Positions 15,001 to 28,700 of a DNA stretch of 64,000 bases are shown piece after piece. Source of the stretch: Trichoplax adhaerens (lineage: Eukaryota > Placozoa > Uniplacotomia > Trichoplacea > Trichoplacidae); the NCBI RefSeq assembly GCF_000150275.1, contig NW_002060947.1, positions 7,620,482-7,684,481 on the forward strand, read 5' to 3'. Below the pieces are notes generated by a model that was given only the letters and a program-made list of their open reading frames with translations, ran no database searches and was not told the origin of the DNA. A program made the translations under genes and the position numbers. The first letter of the stretch is position 1. Every line of letters starts with the position of its first letter.

Positions 15001-18000
15001 TTATTATTTATCATGCAGTTCGCCATTTACTCCCTTTTTGATTAGTAAAACATTTTCTAAAATCGGAAGCGTTGTAATCACTACAAGTATGCTATATACA
15101 TAGACAGAACCTGAGTGAAAACAAGATTGTATAAGCAGCGCATTTAGGATATCAGTTATTTATCTTGCTAGTCGATCAGTATCTAAGTTTATCTAATGGC
15201 TGTAGCCTTGAAATTGAAGAACATTCAGGCGCGGAAGCTAGTTCAATTCACTCACTGGTTTGTTATAATTTTATACCTTCTCATTATAATTGTCAGCAAA
15301 CTCATTCCATCTTATATATTATTCTTTATACCTAATGCCCAAGCGCCTAAACTCGGGATCAATATTAATTAATACAACTTGTCCGCCTTCAACTATCAAC
15401 TACTTACTATAAGTAAATCAGTTTCTCATTGCAGTATACAATTATTAAAATCGATCGTTCGCACAAATGTAATTTTTAGTGAAAGGTACCATTCTATCAT
15501 TCTCTGATCCTTATTGAAGCGATGAAAGAAATATATTGCGTAACCAATGCTATTATCGATGGAAATATAAACACGGATACACCAAAGGTTCAACTCTTTC
15601 TCATCTCCCGTAAATATCCTACTCTAAAACTACCATGGATCGCTTAAATATCTAAAAGTAAAGCTAATAAAAATTCTCGTACTAAATCGGCTGACTAATT
15701 CCTCTAAAGCTTCTGCACCTTTCAATTACATACGTGGGGGTCAAAAAATAAAAAGAAGTTTAAGTATTTCATCGTCGTTTCACCATATTACATCAGGAAT
15801 ACAAAAACAAAGTGGCCACCAAAAAATGTCAACCGTAAATAATAAGATCGTCCACGATAACATTAATCAACCCATTAAATATATGATTCAAAATATCTCA
15901 CCAACGGCTAGGATATGTCTGCAACAGTATAGATAGAAGAAAACCTCAAGAAATGCTGTTATTACGTTGATTCCCCTATACCAAATATATTTTCGAATTA
16001 TAATAAATCGCTTGTTCTTGTCTTTGGCTTAGTATATGAGCCACGTTAAATACAAAATAACTTATCGTCGATCGGTTATAGCATTTGTATGAAGCGGATA
16101 GTGTCGTTATCGTAGTAGAGTATGTAGTTAACAGCATCGGGTCGCTAAACACTGCTTCGAAATCAAGTCTTTCTATCAGGGTTTCCTGGTGATCAGCGTT
16201 GGCTATGATGAATAAGCGCGTTGCTATGTTACCGTATTGTAGACTGTACAGAAATATTTCAATTCCTATTTGTGATCTTAGAATTCTTTCCTCATGCAAA
16301 AGTATGGAATACGAAAGTTTAAGATCTTATTTAAGGACTACAGTAGATAGAGTCAATGGTAGAACTTGAGAAACCGTACTGGATACTACACGAATATGTT
16401 TCAGTCGCTCTTCTGATCTTGTCATTCTTTTTCTACATTCTATGATATCCAAAATTTAAAATCCCATGGAAGGGCTAGCTTGAGTCACTACTAGTATTGA
16501 AGAAATCAAGCTAGTAATACACTTAATCCTAATTAATTAACCTTAAACTGGTTACCATACTGTATGATTAGCGAAATTTGCTAGATTGCCCCATTGCAGA
16601 TGGTACGGAAATATTTCAATCACTCTTTTGATCTTATTTTATTCTTTCTAAATGCTGTAATGTCCAAAGTTTAAGATCTCATTTAAGAGCTAGGTACAGC
16701 CATCGGTAGTACTTAGGAAATCGAATAATACGGTAGCATGAAGGCTAGTGCTAATTCTAATTTTTTGCGCTAGCCGAATTTGCAAAGTTTTCTATCGATT
16801 GCGTCCTATGATAGTTATCATGTAATGCACTGTTAACATCGAAATTGCTTTGGGATTGTATTGTTAATTGCACAATATATTATTGGTAATTCAAAATTAG
16901 ATTATCCCATTCATTATTTGTAGCTATTTGCATTCGTCTATCGTACATTAATCTATAAAGTAACAAAAATATCGAGTTGCGCCTTAATGATTGATTACGT
17001 TTAAAGTTGCAATATAGAACACATATATGTTACGGCCAAAATCTGAAATTCGTTCAATGCGCGTAACGACCAAAATGGGTTGGCCAATACGCGAAATTAC
17101 CTTCGCAGCTCAAGTAGTATGTGCATATTTTGTAAACTGTAGTTTATCTTTGCAACATATATCTATGAGTGTCAGATGGCTTCATCAATTTAATCGTAAA
17201 CTAGTACATCGTATGCAGCTATCTATAGATCAAGTACGTTAATTCCGGCAATCTTAACTGAAAGAAATGCTGTAACTGTTGTAGTAACATTATAAATGAA
17301 TGAATGAACGATCACAGTCCATTCTATCTAGGTTTGTGGTCTTACCGGAAACCTTCCTTTGATGCACTTCTTCAGTAATTCCATCTTCTCAACTGTATCC
17401 GCTCTAGACTCTGAGAAATCTTCCTTTAATTTATCAGGCAGTGACGATATGAATGAAGGATCACGAATTAAGAATAATGCTACAAAGTAAATTGCATGAA
17501 GTGAAAACGCATTAAGACATTGTTAACTAGCAACCTAATGTTGTCGATAGACGAGTTTAATAATAATTTTGTGTCATCATATTAGCGTAATAACCATTTG
17601 GGTTTGCTCGACGAAAAGCACCGTGAATAATTTCCATTTCTGTAATAGAAGTTCCAAAAATCCAACCATACTCTCTTGCTAGATATTGGGGTACATCAGA
17701 TTTACCAGGTATCCAACCTGAACGATGGCTATGGTTTAAATAGTAGAGATAGAAACCAATCATAACGTCAGTAGTAGTTTAAGCTTCAAAGCTCCTATAA
17801 AATTCTGCTAGCAAAGCTGTAGGATACCTAATTGATTCTAAAGATATACTACTAATGTAATTAATCTATTTAGTCTCTTAAGGTAAAATAGCAAAAACTT
17901 CTATGAGTACTATTCATGAGCTATAGCTACAGACTAGAAGAAATTGCTCTGAGAAAATTAAAAACTGAAGATCGTTTTATTACACAATTTAAATTGTTAT

Positions 18001-19285
18001 GAAATTCAACCTGGAAAGATTTAGAAAAAATGGCCATTGATTGTCTTCATAACAGCGATCAATTTCACCTAGACAAATTCGAAGGGTTTCTTCAGATGTC
18101 GCTTCTTTAGGAACACCCTAAATTTAAATAGTGGTTTATATTTATAACGATTATATAAGAAAAAATGGCTATTTTCCACTAATATTAGAAGATATTAAAG
18201 TCGCTCTATAAATAAGTACTGATACAAATAGAAAACATATTTATGTCTCGTACTATTATTCTAAGAAACAAATTCTATTTTGTCTTATTTCGAGAACGAA
18301 ATAATGGGGCACTAATGCTATATTTTATTTTCAATGCAGGGCTAACATTCACAAATAAATAGTACCCAGCGTAAATCGCATTCGATTAAATGTAATTTCA
18401 GCTTTTCACACCAAAGTCTCAGTTCAGGAAAAACCTATGGTTAAAGTGGTTAGTTATTTATACGATTAAATAAATTAATTATTAAAAGTTTTCATCGCTA
18501 TGAAAGTTATATCTAAATACCCCCTATAATTATATGAATGGTAAAGGCATTACGAGTATACTATCACATACTGCAGTCTGCTGTCAGATTGCATTTAATA
18601 ATTTTTTTAAATAGTTTTAAATTTCAAGATTTCTTCTATAGTAAAAGTAGAACCGTAATTTTATCTGGCTATCGCATATCGTAATTATTCTAATGGATGA
18701 CGTTTATATTTAATGTGTTGGATTATGTCTGCATTTACGGTATTTCATATAGATAGAAGTCTTACTATTTGCTAATTGTTCAAAACTTTATTATGAAATT
18801 AGTATATAATGGTATTTTGACGTCTACGAAGTATGTTACATCACCTGCTTAACAAGAACTTCCCTCTCCGCATGAAAATCTTTAAACGTCGACGATACAA
18901 ATAATCGAATTGTTTTCCATCCGCGACGTTTTAATGCTGGTCGAACATTTTCTTTCGAAGTTACCGATGTGGCTCTAACTGCGTCCCAACATTCCATTGC
19001 ATTCTCTAGCTCCAGCTCACTTACTTCTTCCAGGGTTATTTCAGGCTTTGGAGGTAATTCCTCCCATAATATAGTGAATGTTTCAATTGGTCCAGAATTC
19101 TTTTTAACTTTAGTACTAATCTTTTTTTTTCCTGAAGGATTACTCTGGGTTGATGATGCAGTAGCGGTAGGCTCGGTTGGCGATGCTTGTGTTTTTTGTT
19201 TCTTATTGACAGCATTTGCGGCTTTTGGCGCATTATTTTCTGCTTGATCGACTACTTGCAAATTTCTACTTGAAGCACAACCCAT
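9009..19285 (-). CDS. DUF4062 / P-loop (NACHT-like) / TPR STAND protein, copy C (complete)
   Basis: Twenty-four exons close in frame to 3,600 nt (1,199 aa): 19285-18845, 18434-18366, 18117-18011, 17728-17595, 17479-17346, 14818-14714, 14425-14333, 14235-14179, 13813-13677, 13261-13159, 13013-12864, 12739-12566, 12431-12244, 12108-11786, 11683-11518, 11345-11237, 11079-10951, 10850-10738, 10697-10439, 10398-10296, 9947-9864, 9787-9633, 9420-9265, 9119-9009. The N-terminus MGCASSRN suggests myristoylation and palmitoylation. Next come a low-complexity linker, DUF4062 (about residues 125-295), Walker A GVAGAGKS (398-405), Walker B ILFFDALNQ (Asp506), a helical region with FEEESGGHLM and RHGLLERELLELL, then degenerate TPR-like helices from about 870. 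The architecture resembles TEP1 and invertebrate nephrocystin-3-like proteins, without WD40 repeats. The intron between 10439 and 10398 would be only 40 nt. The border near 9864 is uncertain, since an alternative reading runs on to 9811. Nucleotide-driven signalling at a membrane is inferred; the ligand and pathway are unknown. Confidence 0.87.
14819..17345 (-). other. Unusually long intron 5 of copy C, with repeats and coding-like debris
   Basis: At 2.5 kb this intron is about ten times longer than its neighbours. It holds three diverged direct copies of a 120-150-bp sequence (about 16,240-16,375, 16,388-16,510 and 16,595-16,740). On the minus strand at about 15,320-15,730 there are short coding-like stretches, such as VEGGQVVLINIDPEFRR and GAEALEELVSRF, broken by stops. 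An open frame at 16299-15976 overlaps the repeats and is not recognised. An old insertion is the likely explanation. Confidence 0.5.
16240..16740. repeat. Three diverged direct repeats inside copy C intron 5
   Basis: Each copy runs from an AAATATTTCAAT- or ATGTTTCAGTC-like start, through a TGATCTT...ATTCTTT segment, to (A)AGTTTAAGATCT(C)ATTTAAG. Copies lie at about 16,240-16,375, 16,388-16,510 and 16,595-16,740. They are diverged by substitutions and small indels. I recognise no transposon family. Confidence 0.55.
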
Positions 19286-20324
19286 TCTTGAGAATAAATT
19301 AAAAATGCGAAGGATAGATGTAGTTAGGAATAAGATTTAAGCCAAGATAGTGCTATGCTATGTCAATGGTTTATAAGCATACCACTGCTGCGGGTCATTA
19401 AAGTGTTGCGAAACAGTATCAAACAGTTCAGAATAGCAAGAATATTATTTGGAAGCCATATTTAGATAAATTTCCCCGCTCTTGAAAAATTGTTACACTT
19501 CTAGCGGGCCGTGATTCTTAACTAAAATTATATTGACGCAATGATAAACTATGACACCTACGAGCATTAAATATACAGTAGCAAATAACATTAGCTTCTA
19601 ACACTGGATCTATGCGTAGTTAATCTGCATCTTCATTTTAACTGTTGAACAGACTAAAGACTAATTAAACTTGAAGTTAAAAGAAAATAGAAGTAGTCGT
19701 AGCTTTAAATCAGCAATCATGGACAAATACAATAGTTTTGATTACATTGTTACTAATACTGCCAACGTGAAATTAATTTAAATTTAACATTTAAAATATT
19801 GACAAATTATTTGCATCTTTTACTAATCAAAATATTCTGATCCATATCTTGCGTAGATTACTCTTATTACTAAAACAAGTAAATATCTTAACTATTTAAG
19901 TTATAGGTTGCAAGTAAATCACGTTCAATTATAAGTTCTTAAACACCATAATCATTTCGGACCACAGTGTTGTAAAACAGTAACTTTGCCTCCGTCATTA
20001 GATATTACAAGATGCAAATAATAGCGTATTTACTTACTTGTATAGCGATCGATTCAATGAATTACAAGATGTATAAGTGTGATGGCAGACAATTGTTTAA
20101 TCAAACTCCTACTGTACTGAATGCTTAAAATGGTGATAGAAATAAATTCTTGAAATAAGAATCTCGCTGAATCGTATAAATGATAATGCAAGCGTGATTA
20201 AGCCAGTCAACTATAAGCGTAAACTTTTAACTATAAATAGATAGTCTATACTATTATTTTGTTCCATTTTATTGCTACTAAAACTCTGTACGATTAGTAC
20301 TAAGGATTGGGATTATGATATCCT

Positions 20325-20350
20325 TGACGTAGAATGGTTGGCATGGCAAT
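20325..20350. promoter_or_regulatory. Conserved 26-bp element upstream of copy C
   Basis: This is the exact twin of 3305-3330, about 1.04 kb before the copy-C start codon. The next 30 bases are also similar (GGCCATAAA... and GGCTATGAA...). It may be a shared upstream control element of the duplicated genes; this is inferred from conservation alone. Confidence 0.4.
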
Positions 20351-22646
20351 GAGGCCATAAAACACATTGAGCATGCGTATTAATTTCGATTGTTTATCTT
20401 CCACCTTCAAATTTCTGGTATGTCAACTTGTATTTGCCTAAAATCTCACATTTTATTAAGAAATGAAGCTAACTGGCAAAGATTATCATATCAGAATCTA
20501 AAATAGTAAATTAATTCGGAGTTTTTCACCATTTTAATTTTAGTATCATCATTGCTAGACTTAATCAGCAAGATTGGTTCCAGTTACAAATTCCTACTAT
20601 ATTCTTACTTTAAGCTAATCGAATTATAAAATACTTTGCAACAGTTATGATATTTAACCAGCAGATAGATGCATTACTTAATTAGGATATTTTATGTGAA
20701 TTAGCATGGAATTTGACCATGCTACTGTGAATATTATTTTAATGTTAGCAGTTGAAAACGAAGCTTGAATAACGTATTATATTAAAATGTTGAATAATTC
20801 AAAACATCTGACTAATATAAATTATGTAACTAATACGAAGGTTATCTGCATCTTGCAAGGATCTGAGAAGAATTAATAATATTTATATGAATTATCAGTC
20901 AGCTGTAGGAAGTCAATTACCTTGACAATCTGCTGCTGAAATGATATTACTTACAGAAGCCTGCATTCTCAGCATAATATAGTAAATAGAGCAATTCGAT
21001 AGCGAACCGATCTAGTAAGTGCAGAGTATTCAACTAGTTTAATTATTACCTTAAACATCTCTAGAAATATTAATAACAAAATTACAATTATCATTTAAAA
21101 TTAAATTTTCTAGCCTATTTTCCGCTAATTTGAGTTGATATCACATTAATTCAAATAGAAATTTATCTACGTGATAACTCGTTAAGTAAAGAAATAAGAT
21201 TATTACCACCATCATTCACCCCCAATCATTCTTCCAGTTTACACTTCTCTAAGGAGGAACAGTCTTGGCCGAAAAAATATCCTACTAATTTTAACATAAT
21301 CAACTTTAGTGTGGTAGCTACATAAGAAAGTCCTGCAAGCTAAGTACTAAAATGATGAGCTAATAAATTCACAGTCAATCATTATTATCACTTACTCTAT
21401 CAATATTAGTCTTGATGGAATGAGAATATGATATTATTCATTGCTGCATAACTGAAGAATCGACCCAAGTCACTTTAGAACAATAGTTCATACACTATCT
21501 GTTTATAATAATTGGTAAAATTATATATCAAACTCGAAATGCATTTGCTTGTTCAACTTCCAGCTCGTATAAAACGAATTGTGAAAATTTGTACAAATAG
21601 AGACCGTAACAATCTACCAACGCGTAATCCCTTTTACATTACGAGAGATTACGATAAAAGAATAATTTAAAGTTTATGATCAAGACTTTGCACTGCTAGA
21701 TCTATATCGAGTTGGTATCTGTATTTATGGCAATCAAATTGAACGATTTGAACATATTATGGATCACCTGGGAATCCGTCTTCTTTTACCTTTAATATGC
21801 CTTATCATGAGTGCATATAACATTAATATGGAATGCTACTAATATTTCTCGCATTCCAATAAAATGATTACAGTAGAAACGGACTACGGGTTTCTTTATT
21901 GCCTCTTTTTACCCCTTCATGTGTTATCACATGAATATGTAAAATTATTATGGAACAGTATCGTAACTTAATAAGAAAGTAACAATATAAAGAGACTAGA
22001 GCATTTTCATCGCCTCCTTTTACTTCTTACATGCCATGTCACGAGTTAACGTATGTCACAAACCGGCTTCGTGACAAGGATAACGTAAAATAAATCTCTA
22101 AATTACTATAGTCTCCGGGATTCAGTATCCCTTAATTACCTCACAAGAATTTAGACGTCTTTTATTCTACGTTAAACTCAACTAGACAATTGGGAACTAC
22201 TTTATTCAACTATCTGACGGGCTTATATACCCTTCTACAGCAGCTAACATTCATGAGTCATCTTATAAAAATACTTATGTGAGAATAACTACTAACTAAT
22301 TTTTCACAGTCGGACTACAATATGTCCATTCACAGAATCGTTTCAGAGCACATTACAGCACAGCATTAAATTTACTGTAACACATTTATAATTAGAGTAA
22401 TTCCTATTGTAAGTAGCTAGTTGTAATATATTATCACTATATTATATTAACCAAATTTAGAGAGCTGTTTCTTCACAGTAGTTCGTACCGTGACAACGTA
22501 ATATTAATGTAAAATAGTACTGGTATTCTATATCAATAAAAAGAGGTTGCAATACAAACATAATGCAGGTTTGACGATAGTTATTAAATTCATAACATTA
22601 AAAGCCTCTCCAGTCGGTAATATCAATTATCACGTTCTTCTATCCA

Positions 22647-22844
22647 TTGTACATTAAATTTAAACCAGGCGCGAAATATAAAACACGGTTTCAAACCGAA
22701 ATTAAACAAAAAGTAATAGTCCGTATAGAGAGAACAGAAGATGAACTAAATGAGATGGAATACAAAATCAATAAGGAGTCGCTATCCCAACGGTTCGATT
22801 ACTACTTACTGCTTAATTCACGCTTGATATTGTTATACGCATAA
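22647..22844 (+). other. Coding-like open stretch, unrecognised
   Basis: This 66-codon open stretch has charged, exon-like composition (for example IKFKPGAKYKTRF and RTEDELNEMEYK) amid stop-rich DNA. It begins at TTG rather than ATG, and I see no partner exons. It could be an exon of an unmodelled gene, a relic of a mobile element or chance. It lies in the spacer upstream of CACNA2D on the same strand. Confidence 0.2.
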
Positions 22845-25747
22845 AAGCATTTTAATGGCATCGTANAGGATGATCAGTAATTGAAAATTGTCCAATTATT
22901 TCCATTATGAACTCGACCAATACATAGAGAAAGACTATCCACCAAAACAGGTGCAAGCTCTCCAACTGCAGTTATAAATAATAGGCCCATGATGACGTCA
23001 CATCAATTGATGAGCGGAATAATAGATATCGGTCATTTCTATATCAATAAAATTATTGTTACCTAACGCGTTATCTATATAACGGTATTCAAGCGTCGAA
23101 TAGGATAATCATGGCCTATATGAACAACTGGTTTTAAATTAATCATCATCATCATTAGTATAGCTACATAAGACACGTCTAGAAACTAGGTAATAGATAG
23201 GACTTGGGTTCTATTATTGTATAAGATTGAAAAAATATTTTCCATTTTTTCTATGCACAGGTAAATAGAGTCGAAATCATCCTTTATGAGCAACGTTAAT
23301 AAACAGGTTTAACTTTTTCCTGACAGATAATCATTATATCATTGCTGACTTGAAATCAACTGATTTGAACAACACTCTATCGATTCTTGATCGCTTTCCT
23401 TCCATTTTCGATCGTCAACGTTACTATTAGCATCGATTTGAGTAACAAGAAAACGCTTGAAATATTAGTATACGAAAAAAACTCTAAATTATCTATTTTA
23501 CAAAAGATCTACAACCATCCAGTTATTCCCGTAAGTATGATCTATTCATGAACCGATTCAACCGATGTCTTTGGCTTTGCTTTTACTCTTTCCTTGTCTG
23601 ACGTATAGTTAGCGTTTAACTTAACTATGAGTTTTGGTAATTGTTATATAATTTAGTGGTGGATTAGGATTGTGACTATTGAAGCAGAGAGTATCTAAAC
23701 TTTAGCATTTTTTGTTTCATAGTTGCCAATAGTATATAAAATCGATTTAAATTGGACATTAGAAAATTTGCTATACCACACTTCAGAAACTCTACTAATT
23801 TCATAGGAGTTAAGCCATCGATATAGTCGCATAGATAAGAGTAGCACTAGAAGCTGAAATCGAATAGCGTAGTCCTGCACCGGTTTTAAAAAATTCTAAC
23901 TAATACTGAATTAAAATTGAGTATGAATACGTTACGGAACATCTTGATAATGCTTGCATTTCCCTTCACATGATATAAGAATAACTTTAATATATTTTTC
24001 CTATAAGAAGGATAATTATGGACCTAAAATTAAAGTATAATAATTATCTCATAAGTTGGTATGCTTATTACAAACTCTTGTTTATGATAGCTTGTTTCAC
24101 AAATGAATTGAAATTCAATCTCTTAAAACTAATAAGGCAACTACGGTATTTCAAGGCCATCCTTTGATGAAAAAGGGGATAAACTATACACGTTAGAGTA
24201 AAATCTCGTTTTATTACGTCATGTAAAGCTATCTGCTAAAGCCAGAAATTAATTTAAATATTCTAGGTATGTAGTTAAATTACCCAAAATTACTAATTAC
24301 ATAAGCACATCTATGAAACGTTTTAAAGTGAATTTAAATCGTAGCTTTTGATATTTTCTGGATATCATGCAACCTTTCGCACGTACAACTTTAACTTTTA
24401 GATAGTAAAATGATAACAAAAACAGTACTTTTACTTTTAAAGGTAACTGAAAGCACATTTGACCAATGTTGTAAGTTTAATATTGTATATAGCGAATTTC
24501 CGTATTTGATCGACAGTTTAAGACTAAAGAAAGTATAAGTTTCTCTATCTTCGTCATCTTTCTATTTGGTTCTTAAGAATATTCAGTATTTCGGTTATAA
24601 GTTAGAATTTAATTATCTTCAAACTTACTAAAACTAGTCCTTTAGTGAAACAAATATGGAGCAACTTTTACCCGATTTTAGGCCAACTATGTATCTTAAT
24701 AATGAATTCTTCATTTATCCCTTATTTTATTACTGTTAGTAATTCTTTTATCAATTTCTCCGCATGATTCGATAGATGTTCTGTTCTGAATTCAAATCAA
24801 TCATCTATAATTTATTCGATTGGTTACTTGATCTTATTAAAAGAAGTTCTTATTAAACTGTAAATAAATGGTGGAGGCGATAAAAGTTTAAGAAAACTGA
24901 ATCGCTCATTCATTAGTAAAATCATGGCATCATCATATAACCTATGCTATGTTATCCTTTACCAAATCCAAAGGAGAGATTTAATATCGTTAGTACTCAA
25001 GCATACCGTATAGCAAAATTTTTAAAGGGAAAATAATAAGTATTTGTAAATAATCGCACCGTGATATTTTAATAGTGCTTCCTGATATCAAAAATTTACA
25101 CGGATCATGAATATAGATACCAATGCACTAGTGCATCATACTAAAATTAAAAGAGCCCTTAAAAATAGACCGTGAATAATCTCTTTTACTATTAGATTTT
25201 ACACAACTTATCCGAAGACAGTCCTTCAAATGTTAATTTCTCGTGTATTTATCTAGTTTTGACGTCATTGAGCGACAGCTTCTTCATATTTCTAATCAGG
25301 GTTCCTAGTTGGTTAAGAATGTCATACCTTACCGAAATATATTAATTCGAATTATACTTAATATCCCATAATACCAAATCTTCTGTCGAAGCTTAATATT
25401 TAGAAGAGATACTTTCGATAGTATTTAATTCAATCAATCGCATAGAATAAGATATCTATAATCTATTATTTGGATTAATAACTCGTTACATATCCTATCA
25501 TATTGCAGAAAAAATATATGAAAACATCCTATTTGTATTTTTAGAGCTAATGATAGATAGTGTTGTTGAAAAGGACCGAAAATTGAATTTTTTTCTCTGC
25601 TCTAAATTTTAAACTTATAGCTGCAATTTATGTCTAATTGAACCATCACTGATCTTACTCGAATTCTCAAATGATTATAACTTCTGTGGAATGATTTGGT
25701 GATAGAAAATATCTAATTTCGCTTTTATTTGCTTGTAGATTATAGAA

Positions 25748-28700
25748 ATGATGTCACAACAACGCAAATTCCTGACAACTGTGGCATTTTTAGCCTTTAT
25801 TGGCATTTTCAACAGCCATGTTATTCGTGGGCAACAATTTAATCTTGAAAAGTAAGTAAAATTGCGGATGTGATCTATTATTCGATAACAAGCAACACAA
25901 AAATGTGTCTTTTACAGCCTATATTGCTAGATATTAGATTTTTAATATTAAAATAAGATTTTTGGGAATAATACCATATAAATATCATCGATGCAATCTT
26001 TAAATGCCTATTTAGTCATATCATGAAAAGGTCTCCTATGATAAATGCAAGTCAGGTTTGACTTTATGGTAGTAGCACTTTCATTGAAAGTAGATGAAAT
26101 ATTTCTATCAGTTTTGGTTTCATAGCTGATTGCCATTCTTGTTTAATCTTTATAAATGATTACTGCTTCTGCTTATAATTTATATACGGATTAAAAATGA
26201 GGTTTACACTATACAGTATAGACGAGTATAGTCCTAATTTAATTATACTATAATTTAATCGATGTAAATAACCTATCAAAGTTTCTAAAAAATTCTTTGC
26301 ATGAAAGAACTCGAATAGTGAACTCGTCCAAATTAGTGACCAATAGTCAAACTAAGAATTTATAGCCTTAAACAACTTTAAATGAGGGATTCAATATTAT
26401 GAACGCGTAGTATAATTACGCTGCTCTTAATTTCAAGTAGCATATTTAGTCTACCTTAGCAAAATATATGTCTTTCATAACAAAAAGAGCATGAACCGCT
26501 AATAATAATTTTCCAGGTCAAAGCCGGCCCCGATGATTAATGATACTAACCAATCTACCTTTCTATTATGATCTAAGTCTTAACTCGTTACTACTTGTAT
26601 TACAGCATTAATTTATGGGCTGACCAAATTGGAAATGAATTAAATCGAATTGGATATGAAATTTTAGATTTGAATAAAATTGAGAATGTAAGTGAAAGTT
26701 CTTGATGATATTCACAGGTAGCATTTTGCTAGAAATTGATAACAATAAATTTTATTTTGATTATTTAATTCTAATATAGCTATAAGCTTTAGCCGGTATA
26801 ATTACGATTAAAACGTTAAAAATCAATGCAGAAAGCAATAATAAGGATGTCTAATATAATTCAATTTATGATAAATATTTCTTCAAAATATCAATCAGAG
26901 ATTCATGCTGCTATTGTATTTAAGCTGGAAGCTTTGAATTTTTTCTTACAGATATATCAAAAGCAAGATTTATATGTTCAGAATTTGAATGGATCATTTC
27001 TCATCCAACAGCTTGCTAGAAATTTACGTGAAACATTCTCTACTAAAGTTGCGGCTCTTCAGGTAAATTTGATTTACTGTATCAATCTTAGTCTAATGTT
27101 AACTATAAGACGAAATACTGTCTAACTATCTATAAATTTGGTCTGAATAACTTGACTTAGCTGATATATAGTTATAGATAAATGTTCATGCTTAATCTTA
27201 CTCTTTAAGGCTGTCATTATTGGAGTTTATTATTACTATATCATGCCGTATGCAAATAGTAATGTAAAAATTATCAAACTTTTTAGACTTTACACAACAA
27301 ATAAGAGTAAAATAATCAAAAATTGAACAAGCTAGAAGAATAACAATATTTCACTGATTATAAGGCTCTAACTTTCTTGTCCAATAGTAAGATAATTTCA
27401 GTTTTCAATTTTGTTTTCCTCCTATATTTGAATAGAATCTGGTCGATGCTGTTCAAATATTAGCTAATGATAAATTGACCAACTTGACGGAGTTAAGACA
27501 GGTGAGAATAGCTTATTTTAACTTGCTAGTGTTATTTAACCTGACATTAAAGTTATACTTGTTGCATTATTCGTTTAGCTACATTACTATGACTCTTTAA
27601 GTTCTAATATAACCAGCGAACTGACTATGACATACAGCACGAAATTTAAGACGCTTATTAATTCAAGTCTGAGTGTTATTCAAATTCCTACCAATGTTTA
27701 TTCCGGAAGTAAGATAAAATTTAATACTAAATGGGATAACATGGCTATTCGAAGATTAAATTTTCATTAAGCTTTCGAAGTAGAATTCTAAATCTATATT
27801 TTACAGGTCGCAGTATTTTGGCAACAATTGAATATACAAAAAATCTTAATGATTATTTTATTGAAAACTACAATAATGATCCAAACTTAAGAAACCAGTA
27901 TTTTGGTGGGAATGACGGAGTTTTTCGCACATTTCCAGGTTAGAGATTCTTTCTAACTAAAAGTATGAATGCGTTAATACTCGATAGTTTTGGATAGTTT
28001 CTATTAATTATGCGGAATTAGCACGGATATTTAACATATCTATATGGATTCCGTGGTAAGGTTCATCTATAATGACAATTTTTATCTATCCTTTATCTTG
28101 TCAAAATAATCTGCAGGAAGACCATGGCCCAAGGATGAAAGTGGGATCGTCTTATACGATTGCCGACAACGTGGATGGTAAGAACGATATCAGAAAATAT
28201 TGCTTAGAACATAAAAATTTTAGAGCCGAGTAAACTAGAAAATAGTTACATATATAATAGCTCAGCTTATACGAACCACAGCATAGAAGCAGTAGCTGCT
28301 TCTATATCTTTAAACCATTTATTTTCGATAAGTAATACTACAGCGACAAATAAGCAATAGCCAAGTGCATATATTATATTTTGCAATGAAGGTATATTTT
28401 AGGTTCGGATTCTCCTAAGAATGTGATTATCTTGATTGACAGGTAAACATCATACTAATATATCTAAGTAGTGAATACTACTCAGCGCTGTGCATTTAAT
28501 CGTACTTAATCTTCAACTAATAGCTCTTATTGACCGAACTATATTCTTGTGGTTGTAGAAGTGGCAGTATGAGAGGAATGCCGTTAGCAATTGCTAAGTG
28601 GGGTACATCCAATCTTCTTGATACATTGAATCAGAATGATTTTTTTACTATCCTAACGGTAAAGGATATTATCCATAATAGATAATCAGAATATTTCTTT

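Larger units (their letters stand above)
19286..25747. other. 6.5-kb spacer between divergent genes
   Basis: Copy C and CACNA2D are transcribed away from each other across this spacer, so it must hold both promoters. I recognise no gene. The 26-bp element shared with copy A is at 20325-20350. One purine-rich open stretch at 22647-22844 looks coding but lacks an ATG and recognisable homology. There is one ambiguous base (n) at 22866. Confidence 0.5.

Noticed and set aside
9009-19285. Naming copy C NPHP3 as an orthologue of human nephrocystin-3
   Set aside because: The DUF4062-type N-terminus and the linker do not match the human protein; the resemblance is in architecture. I kept a descriptive name.
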